19,136 bases of DNA, taken from NCBI GenBank assembly GCA_009700815.1, contig WLLG01000012.1, forward strand, positions 1-19,136. Direction: 5' to 3'. Below, one piece after another: positions 8,296-13,467 of the stretch. The stretch is from Actinomycetota bacterium (GTDB taxonomy: Bacteria > Actinomycetota > Acidimicrobiia > Acidimicrobiales > Microtrichaceae). Position 1 is the first letter of the stretch; every line of letters starts with the position of its first letter. A program made the translations under genes and the position numbers. The notes beneath the pieces were generated by a model. It was given only the letters and a program-made list of their open reading frames with translations. It was not told the DNA's origin and did no database searches.

Positions 8296-9168
8296 TCACT
8301 CGGAGGAGAGCGAGGACTCAAGGTCTGCCATGCTCGCTGGGCGGTACAAGGGAGTCTCAACTAGGCAATCTGGGTCTAACTCGGGGCTCATCAAGTTTCC
8401 TGAGCGGTACATCTCTGGGCCGACGTTGTAGATCTGGGCCGTACCTGCAAGTGCCCCATTCTGGCTTCGGGCGTAGCGCATTTCGCAGTCGGGCGGTATG
8501 AGTGCACAGATGGCAGCGACACGCTCGGCGTTCGAGGTGTTGGCGGGAGAATGGTGGATAACTGCTCCGTCAATGACCAGTACTTGGCCCGCAGAGAGCT
8601 CCACTGGCACTGACTTCTTCAGCGCATAGGTACTGACCTCTGAGTCAAGCGAGTCCACGTCCGGCGGCCGAACGCGATTACGCATTCGATGGCTTCCTGG
8701 AAGTAGGTACAGCGTCCCATTGGAGCTATCGGAATCAGTCAGGGGAATCCAGAGTGAAATACTCACCTCGCGAGTCTCATCAAATATCGACGGATCTTGA
8801 TGAGGGTTGCGAGCACTGTTCTGAGCACCCGGTTTAGAGACAAAAGATCCGCCAACCACGGTGGTCGTGTTCGGCTTGAACAAGGGGTCAAAGTGCGGGC
8901 CGAGCATGCTTCGCACGCCATCCCAAAGCTGCGCCCGCAGGTCGAGTCGAGAAATCATCATGGATGGAAGAAACACACCTGAACTGTCTCGGCCGACCTG
9001 TTCGAGAACCCCTTGATACAAACCTGCGAGGGCTTCTACCGTCGCAGAACTCAGCGAGTTCGGCAGCACGGCGAAACCATGATCAGCCAATTCTTGGTTG
9101 ATGGACTCGTCAACGAAGTGAGTTCTTGGCCGGGATTCACAAGCTTCGCTTGATCCTTGCTGGCTCAT
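8296..9168 (-). CDS. PhyH-family Fe(II)/2-oxoglutarate dioxygenase (paralogue 2)
   Basis: The 290-residue PhyH protein has an intact HQD (H123, D125, in RNPHQDPSIF), a distal histidine in GAVIHHSP (H205 by alignment with paralogues, followed by a second histidine) and R216 in SNAERVAAI as the likely 2OG ligand. WIPLTDSDSSNGTLYLLPGS is the conserved core strand. The ATG at 9168 is preferred because GGAGAG lies about six bases upstream; an in-frame TTG at 9186 would put that site inside the gene. It is transcribed toward the exporter operon and away from the next PhyH gene, sharing a spacer with it. It should be a catalytically competent oxygenase; substrate unknown. Confidence 0.9.
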   Translation of the reverse strand: MSQQGSSEACESRPRTHFVDESINQELADHGFAVLPNSLSSATVEALAGLYQGVLEQVGRDSSGVFLPSMMISRLDLRAQLWDGVRSMLGPHFDPLFKPNTTTVVGGSFVSKPGAQNSARNPHQDPSIFDETREVSISLWIPLTDSDSSNGTLYLLPGSHRMRNRVRPPDVDSLDSEVSTYALKKSVPVELSAGQVLVIDGAVIHHSPANTSNAERVAAICALIPPDCEMRYARSQNGALAGTAQIYNVGPEMYRSGNLMSPELDPDCLVETPLYRPASMADLESSLSSE

Positions 9169-9215
9169 CCAGGACTCTCCAGTCAATCAGGGCCGTCTTT
9201 GCACTGCAGCAGCAT

Positions 9216-9232
9216 GACCGATTCTATCGGTC
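9216..9232. promoter_or_regulatory. Inverted repeat overlapping a -10 element of paralogue 2
   Basis: GACCGAT-TCT-ATCGGTC is a perfect 7-bp inverted repeat with a 3-nt centre. Its minus strand contains TAGAAT (9226-9221), five of six matches to the sigma-70-type -10, placed about 50 nt before the paralogue 2 ATG. Overlap of palindrome and -10 suggests a repressor site; no clear -35 is visible. A short hairpin in an upstream transcript is the alternative. Confidence 0.4.
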
Positions 9233-9336
9233 TGAGGCCCCAACGGGATGGGGGCCCGGCATTCTGTGCACAGGTCAGAGGGTGCAGCAGGGACTGGGCT
9301 GGGAAGATTTATCGGGCCTTTTTATGGGGCTGTAGC

Positions 9337-9342
9337 TAGAAT
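9337..9342 (+). promoter_or_regulatory. Candidate -10 element for PhyH paralogue 3
   Basis: TAGAAT matches five of six bases of the -10 consensus and is identical to the hexamers before paralogue 2 and before the SGNH gene. Transcription would begin near 9349, which argues against the in-frame TTG at 9345 as the start codon and for GTG 9372. No good -35 is seen. Confidence 0.45.
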
Positions 9343-9351
9343 GGTTGAAAG

Positions 9352-9375
9352 ATGCGAACAAGGCGGAACCTGTGA
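9352..9375 (+). other. Possible 7-codon leader peptide ORF
   Basis: ATG at 9352 opens a frame encoding MRTRRNL and ending TGA at 9373-9375, which overlaps the GTG start of PhyH paralogue 3 by four bases (GTGA). It would begin almost at the 5' end of a transcript started from the TAGAAT at 9337-9342. It may be a leader that couples translation, or a chance short frame. Confidence 0.25.
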
Positions 9376-10229
9376 TCGATTCAAGAACTTTTGAAAATGC
9401 AGACACCGTGACCCAGTCCACGTTCAGAGACCCAGACCATGATGCTGCGTTCCAGCGCGACGGGTATGTGATCGTAGATTTTGCTTCTCCCGAGGTGGTT
9501 CGAGCCCTGCTTGACTCCTACAAGCGTTTGAATTCAGGCATTGACACTGGGTACTACCCAAGCTTGATGAGCCCGGATCAGGAGTACAAGGCTGCGGCTA
9601 ATGACGAAGTGGGAGCCATTGTCTGGCCGCTGCTCAATCAGGTCATCGAAGGCTATGAACCGCTGGTTGGCTATTTCATGGTCAAGCATCCCGGCCCAGA
9701 CACCGAGGTATCTCCTCATCAAGATTGGATCCTTGCTGACGAGTCCGTGCACCCAACAATGGGCGTGTGGATTCCGCTGACAGAAGTCACCGAGCAAGTT
9801 GGTCAGATGAAGGTGCTTCCAGGCAGTCATAAGTGGCTGACTGGGCTACGAGGAAGCCCTGGATTTCCCATGGAGTGGGAAGCCGAGCATGAGCGAGTCC
9901 GTGACGAACTCATGGTGACTGTTCCGATTCAGGTTGGCCAAGCCATGGTGTATGACATTCGAGTGCTACATGGAACGCCACCAAACAACTCGGACTCCAC
10001 GCGAGTGGTTGGCAGCCTGTACGCCCTAGCAGAGGGGTCGACTCCTATTCACTTCTATAAGTCGCCCGAGGGGCTCGTGCAGGGGTTTGAGATTCCCGAT
10101 GACTTCTATTACACCTTCATGATTGGTGACATTCCCGCAGGAGAACCATTCATCGAGATCGAGGACTACAGCGTTGAGCAACTCTCGTTTGAAGAGATTG
10201 CTAGACGATACGCGGCTTCTCGAGCCTGA
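9372..10229 (+). CDS. PhyH-family Fe(II)/2-oxoglutarate dioxygenase (paralogue 3)
   Basis: The protein has 285 residues from GTG 9372. The triad is H116 and D118 in SPHQDWILADE plus H200 in RVLHGTPP, and R211 (SDSTRVV) is the likely 2OG ligand. GVWIPLTEVTEQVGQMKVLP replaces the usual DxxNGxLxV core, so the substrate side differs from its neighbours. Two starts are in frame: TTG 9345, with no ribosome binding site and at or before the predicted transcription start, and GTG 9372, with AAGGCGG a few bases upstream. I favour the latter; if wrong, nine residues are missing. HQDW...DE is common in bacterial PhyH proteins from glycan and secondary-metabolite loci. The gene converges on the secreted-protein gene with a 15-nt gap. 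Confidence 0.87.
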   Translation: MIDSRTFENADTVTQSTFRDPDHDAAFQRDGYVIVDFASPEVVRALLDSYKRLNSGIDTGYYPSLMSPDQEYKAAANDEVGAIVWPLLNQVIEGYEPLVGYFMVKHPGPDTEVSPHQDWILADESVHPTMGVWIPLTEVTEQVGQMKVLPGSHKWLTGLRGSPGFPMEWEAEHERVRDELMVTVPIQVGQAMVYDIRVLHGTPPNNSDSTRVVGSLYALAEGSTPIHFYKSPEGLVQGFEIPDDFYYTFMIGDIPAGEPFIEIEDYSVEQLSFEEIARRYAASRA

Positions 10230-10244
10230 GGCCCTACCTCTGTC

Positions 10245-11204
10245 TCAGGAAGGTTTGGAAGCTGGCGCTGGGTCTGCACCAGCGGGAATCTCGCAGTACA
10301 GGCCGAACCCGTCGACCTCTCCCGTTTTGTTCGAGGTGAACCAAGGTGTGGGTTCAAACATCATGTCCGGGTGCTTACTCGATACCAAGCCCCACGGGTT
10401 TTCCCAGCCCGGAATCACCCAGAGGTCAACCATCCAATGGTTGAGTTCGGGGCGGAACACAGCTCCCAAGTCTTTGCAGCGCTGAGCCTGTTCTGGGTAG
10501 GGATTGCCGTTTGCGTCGTATTCGACACTGCCGACGATTGAGTTGTCTTTCTCGCAGAGATTCGAGTGGTAGTGCCAGGGGATAACTTCCAATGGCAAAT
10601 CCGTGGGAGGCCCATCGGCCATTGCCCCTAGGACGTTGTAAGCCACGGACATCACCCGAGAGTCTGGGCTGTCCCCGTCGAAGGCCAACATCGTTGGTCG
10701 AGATAAGTCCAGCTTGGTGTTGAAGCGAGACCAGTTTATGTATTCAAACCCTCGGCCGTTGATCCTCTGGAAGTTTCGGACGAATCCCAGTTTCTCGGCC
10801 TCTGCCACGGTCCCAACCTTGAGAGCCGCCTCTCGCACTTGAACGAGTTGCTCTCCGAGCAGCCGCCTGCGTTCTGGTGACAGCAACGTTGAGGTGCCTC
10901 CGTAATGAACCGTGGCACGCATTTGAGTGGGTTGGGCGGTTCCCCAGCCGTACAACGCTTTAGAAGCATCGTGATCGTCGACTGTTTCTTGGGGAAACTG
11001 CGGATCGGGTGGGAGCGTAGATGGGGGAGACGCGGTTGTGGTGACAGGAACCGTGGTTGGTGCGACTACGGAAGCGAGATTCTGAATCGGCGGTGAAGCG
11101 GGCTTGATCAACAGCACTGCCGCTACTACTGCCACAAGGGCCACTCCACAGAGACCCACTTGGGCAAAACCTGCAAAATTATGGCCCCCGCCTACCTTCT
11201 TCAT
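10245..11204 (-). CDS. Membrane-anchored or secreted protein of unknown function
   Basis: I do not recognise a named family. The 319-residue protein starts with a basic tail and one hydrophobic segment (about residues 16-34, GLCGVALVAVVAAVLLI), followed by a Thr/Pro-rich linker (about 40-70). That pattern fits a signal anchor or signal peptide with an extracytoplasmic domain. The rest is soluble, with a WHYHSNLC motif (residues 210-217), a second cysteine at 243 and the aromatic stretch MVDLWVIPGWENPWGLVSS. H211, H213 and nearby acidic residues could bind metal, and the cysteines could form a disulfide, but this is inference. ATG 11204 is preferred to TTG 11240. There is no Shine-Dalgarno sequence, but a TATACA hexamer ends seven bases upstream, suggesting a leaderless mRNA. 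It might process or bind the exported product outside the cell. Confidence 0.8.
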   Translation of the reverse strand: MKKVGGGHNFAGFAQVGLCGVALVAVVAAVLLIKPASPPIQNLASVVAPTTVPVTTTASPPSTLPPDPQFPQETVDDHDASKALYGWGTAQPTQMRATVHYGGTSTLLSPERRRLLGEQLVQVREAALKVGTVAEAEKLGFVRNFQRINGRGFEYINWSRFNTKLDLSRPTMLAFDGDSPDSRVMSVAYNVLGAMADGPPTDLPLEVIPWHYHSNLCEKDNSIVGSVEYDANGNPYPEQAQRCKDLGAVFRPELNHWMVDLWVIPGWENPWGLVSSKHPDMMFEPTPWFTSNKTGEVDGFGLYCEIPAGADPAPASKPS

Positions 11205-11211
11205 GGATTTA

Positions 11212-11217
11212 TGTATA
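11212..11217 (-). promoter_or_regulatory. Candidate -10 for a leaderless transcript of the secreted-protein gene
   Basis: On the minus strand TATACA is followed by seven bases and then the ATG at 11204, so transcription would start at or beside the start codon. No ribosome binding site precedes that ATG, which is consistent with leaderless translation, common in Actinomycetota. The hexamer matches consensus at four positions only. Confidence 0.35.
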
Positions 11218-11306
11218 CAGCAAACTCTGTCAGGTGGCAACAGGTTGAAACCCCATTAACGGTCCAAACGTAGCCAATTCACAGGTGCCGCTGCAGGTCT
11301 GCCGAG

Positions 11307-11342
11307 CGGGGAAGGTGCTCAAGCTAACGGGGAAGGTGCTCA
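11307..11342 (+). repeat. Tandem 15-bp direct repeat with 21-bp period upstream of PhyH paralogue 4
   Basis: CGGGGAAGGTGCTCA occurs perfectly at 11307-11321 and again at 11328-11342. The start-to-start distance of 21 bp is two helical turns, so both copies face the same side of the DNA. They lie about 50-80 bp before the candidate -10 (TACAAT, 11389-11394), the usual place for an activator binding site. A chance duplication is possible but the spacing argues for a protein site. Confidence 0.5.
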
Positions 11343-11388
11343 GGGGTAGTTGCGGATCAGTACCGAGTGTATCTGTGCAGCATCCCGC

Positions 11389-11394
11389 TACAAT
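11389..11394 (+). promoter_or_regulatory. Candidate -10 element for PhyH paralogue 4
   Basis: TACAAT matches five of six consensus bases. It would give a leader of about 30 nt containing the AGGGGAG ribosome binding site (11417-11423) before ATG 11433. There is no good -35 at 16-18 bp, consistent with activator dependence on the upstream direct repeat. Confidence 0.45.
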
Positions 11395-11432
11395 CAACAC
11401 AAAAGTGGGTCCAACTAGGGGAGCATGTCGTT

Positions 11433-12332
11433 ATGTCATCGCCAACGGAACTCGGATTTCTCCCTGTTGAGTCCTGCCGGGTTGATCGAGCAGTACTTCG
11501 CAACCCCGATCAGCAGGCCGAGTTTGACCGCAAAGGCTATGTAGTCATGCCGTTGCTGTCGCTGGGCCAGGTTGATCAGTTAGTTGCGGGATATGACTCC
11601 ATTGCAGAGTCTTTGGGTGGGGCGAGCAGGCCAGAGGACTACAACGACACCTACGCCGAGTTCAGCATTATCCACTCGCGGCCGGAGTTCCGGCGACAAG
11701 CCTTTGATCTGATCACCTCGGTGCTTGGCCCTGAGGCCCAGAAAGTCTTAGTTGACTACCGGCCACTCATCGCAAACTTCGTGAACAAACTGCCCGGCAC
11801 TGGAGTGGTGCCCACGCACCAGAATCTCTCGGTGGTTGATGAGTCGCGTTATGCCTCAGTCTCGGTCTGGGTTGCGCTCGTAGATTGCGTGCTCGACAAC
11901 GGGGCAATGTCCATGCTTGAGGGCAGCCACCGTTCGCTTCGCAGCCGGCGCGGCATGTGGGCCTATCAGGCCTTTGGTGGAATCGAACAAGGGATAATTG
12001 ACGAACTGCTGACCAGGGTTGAGGTTCCAGCAGGCCATGCCGTCATCCTCGATGATGCGCTCGTGCATTATTCGCCGCCAAACCAGACGGATCAGCGCCG
12101 TCTGGCAATTCAGTTTGTGATGGTTCCTCAAGAGGTCACGACCCTGTGGCATCAGCAGGTTGGCACGAACGAGGACGGATTAGACGTGCAGGTCTGGGAG
12201 ATCGACGAGCGATTTTTCTTTGAGTTCTGGCACGGAGATGGTGACGATCGGTACGGCCAGAAGGTCGCTCGGATCACCATCCCAGCTGTCGAGCTGAGAA
12301 TTGAAGACCTGCAGTCACTGCTGAGCAGTTGA
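11433..12332 (+). CDS. PhyH-family Fe(II)/2-oxoglutarate dioxygenase homologue with HQN in place of HQD (paralogue 4)
   Basis: The 299-residue PhyH homologue keeps the fold signatures VALVDCVLDNGAMSMLEGSH and ALVHYSPPNQTD (distal H212, with R223 as likely 2OG ligand). The first iron motif, however, reads HQN (H129, N131) where its paralogues read HQD or HRD; the codon is AAT, one base from GAT. Asn can still ligate iron weakly, and loss of the carboxylate is also how Fe/2OG halogenases make room for chloride, although those have Ala or Gly. It may therefore be an altered-chemistry enzyme, a weak enzyme, or a non-catalytic partner. ATG 11433 is chosen because AGGGGAG lies nine bases upstream; an in-frame extension to 11367 lacks such support and would cover the candidate -10. 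The stop is 15 nt from the convergent WelO5-like gene. Confidence 0.88.
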   Translation: MSSPTELGFLPVESCRVDRAVLRNPDQQAEFDRKGYVVMPLLSLGQVDQLVAGYDSIAESLGGASRPEDYNDTYAEFSIIHSRPEFRRQAFDLITSVLGPEAQKVLVDYRPLIANFVNKLPGTGVVPTHQNLSVVDESRYASVSVWVALVDCVLDNGAMSMLEGSHRSLRSRRGMWAYQAFGGIEQGIIDELLTRVEVPAGHAVILDDALVHYSPPNQTDQRRLAIQFVMVPQEVTTLWHQQVGTNEDGLDVQVWEIDERFFFEFWHGDGDDRYGQKVARITIPAVELRIEDLQSLLSS

Positions 12333-12347
12333 GTCTAAGACTGGAAC

Positions 12348-13304
12348 TTAGCTCCAGAAATAGACTTGTTCTTCGTCCTGCGACAGTGCCGCAAACCCTC
12401 CGATGGTGACTCGCTCTTGCGTGCCAAAGACGGGTTCAACCCGATGCCAGATCCTTCCGCCTGTGAAGAGGATCATGTCTCCCACATCTAGATCGATGGG
12501 TGTTCGTCCAAAGCGTTCAAGAAGAGCATCGCGCTCCTCGCTCATTGGCAACGCCCGAACATCTTCAGGAGTGTCGTCCCACATCAGATCGTAGAGAACG
12601 AGTTCGCCACCCTTGTCTGGCTTCTGGCCAACAACGAAGTAGCTCAACGAGTTCCACATTCGCGCAATTTCACGCAGATGCTCGTACGACCCCCAAGCGT
12701 TACAGAACTCGTTTGCTGTATGAGCATGCATAACCCCACCGTCGGGCGGAAGAAAGCGAATCGTGATGGGAACGTAGTTGCCTCTGCCCTCTTCGGACGG
12801 CACGCTAGCGGGGCGACCTGCACCGACTGCCGACAGCACCTGCCCAATGCGTCCCACAAAGTCCACGTCAAAAAGCTCGTCTACGCGGTCATTAATGATG
12901 GGAGCAGCGGCGTAGTAGTCGGAGCGGTCATCATCAGCGCCGACAATCGCAGTACCAAAAAAGATCTGCTTGCCATAGTCATTGAATTCAGCTGCATGGG
13001 TGCGAGCACGGAGAACCCCAGTGGCTACTTCCTCCTTGGTGAAAACTCCGCGAATCGACATCCCATCAAGCGTCCCGTCGTAGATTCGTTCGATCGCGTC
13101 GGGGTGGTTGGAGACTTCAGCGACCGGCAGATCGAGCCATTCTCCAAGGTGCGGGCGGTTGGGATCGACCTCGGTACTCGGCGGGGCCGGGGCTGTTTCT
13201 TCTACCTCGGCATCTGGGCTATCCGCCGCCGGGATCTCTGGCTGACTCTCTTGCACAACTGCTTGAGTTCCAGGCTTACTCCGGAACCTATCGAGAAGAC
13301 CCAT
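12348..13304 (-). CDS. WelO5-like Fe(II)/2-oxoglutarate enzyme, putative aliphatic halogenase (HTA motif)
   Basis: The protein has 318 residues from ATG 13304 (MGLLDRF). Compared from memory with the cyanobacterial halogenase WelO5, similar segments occur in the same order: DGMSIRGVF, YGKQIFFGTAIVG, YVPITIRF, LSYFV...GGELVLY, GDMILFTGGRIWHRV and ERVTIGGF...VYFWS. Aligned on the NEF that follows, the iron motif is H195-T-A197, where ordinary oxygenases have HxD/E and WelO5 has H164-V-G166. H287 is the distal iron ligand and R298 the likely 2OG ligand. HxA is also the SyrB2 halogenase motif. A free-standing enzyme that chlorinates an unactivated carbon of an uncarried small molecule is the natural inference; hydroxylation by a variant site cannot be excluded. 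Residues about 20-48 are a Pro/Glu/Ala-rich extension without counterpart in WelO5. An alternative ATG at 13331 lies inside an inverted repeat; AAAGG before 13304 favours the shorter form. Confidence 0.82.
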   Translation of the reverse strand: MGLLDRFRSKPGTQAVVQESQPEIPAADSPDAEVEETAPAPPSTEVDPNRPHLGEWLDLPVAEVSNHPDAIERIYDGTLDGMSIRGVFTKEEVATGVLRARTHAAEFNDYGKQIFFGTAIVGADDDRSDYYAAAPIINDRVDELFDVDFVGRIGQVLSAVGAGRPASVPSEEGRGNYVPITIRFLPPDGGVMHAHTANEFCNAWGSYEHLREIARMWNSLSYFVVGQKPDKGGELVLYDLMWDDTPEDVRALPMSEERDALLERFGRTPIDLDVGDMILFTGGRIWHRVEPVFGTQERVTIGGFAALSQDEEQVYFWS

Positions 13305-13325
13305 GTTGAATGCCTTTACTGGTCG

Positions 13326-13348
13326 ACTCATCCGTCCCCGGGATGAGT
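13326..13348. promoter_or_regulatory. 8-bp inverted repeat upstream of the putative halogenase
   Basis: ACTCATCC and GGATGAGT form a perfect 8-bp inverted repeat around the 7-nt centre GTCCCCG, ending 22 bases before the halogenase ATG at 13304. As DNA it could bind a dimeric regulator; as RNA it would form a G+C-rich hairpin in the 5' leader. The gene on the other side starts 120 bases away, so the halogenase gene is the more likely target. Confidence 0.4.
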
Positions 13349-13467
13349 TACATATCTTCCCTAAGCTAATCGGGAATGCTCAGGTATCCTCACTATCTAG
13401 GAGTTTTGCGGTCACCTGCCAGTCGAGATCTGAGGACTAGATGCGTTCCGAGTCAGGGGGAAACTCC

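Noticed and set aside
10225..10249. CCTGAG/CTCAGG inverted repeat between convergent genes as a terminator
   Set aside because: The stem is only 6 bp, the loop 13 nt and there is no U tract, so it is too weak to call. The other convergent gaps also show no terminator.
12333..12347. AGTCTAAGACT palindrome between convergent genes
   Set aside because: The arms are five bases with a one-base centre and no T run; this is expected by chance in this much sequence.
12348..13304. Reading the first histidine of MHAHTA as the iron ligand (an H-A-H motif)
   Set aside because: Alignment on the following NEF and on the WelO5 VHVGNDF pattern places the second histidine at the iron, giving H-T-A. I kept the alternative as a refuting test.
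12678..13346. Plus-strand open frame of about 220 codons opposite the WelO5-like gene
   Set aside because: It lies antisense to a gene with clear family signatures, shows no recognisable motif and looks like a high-GC shadow frame.
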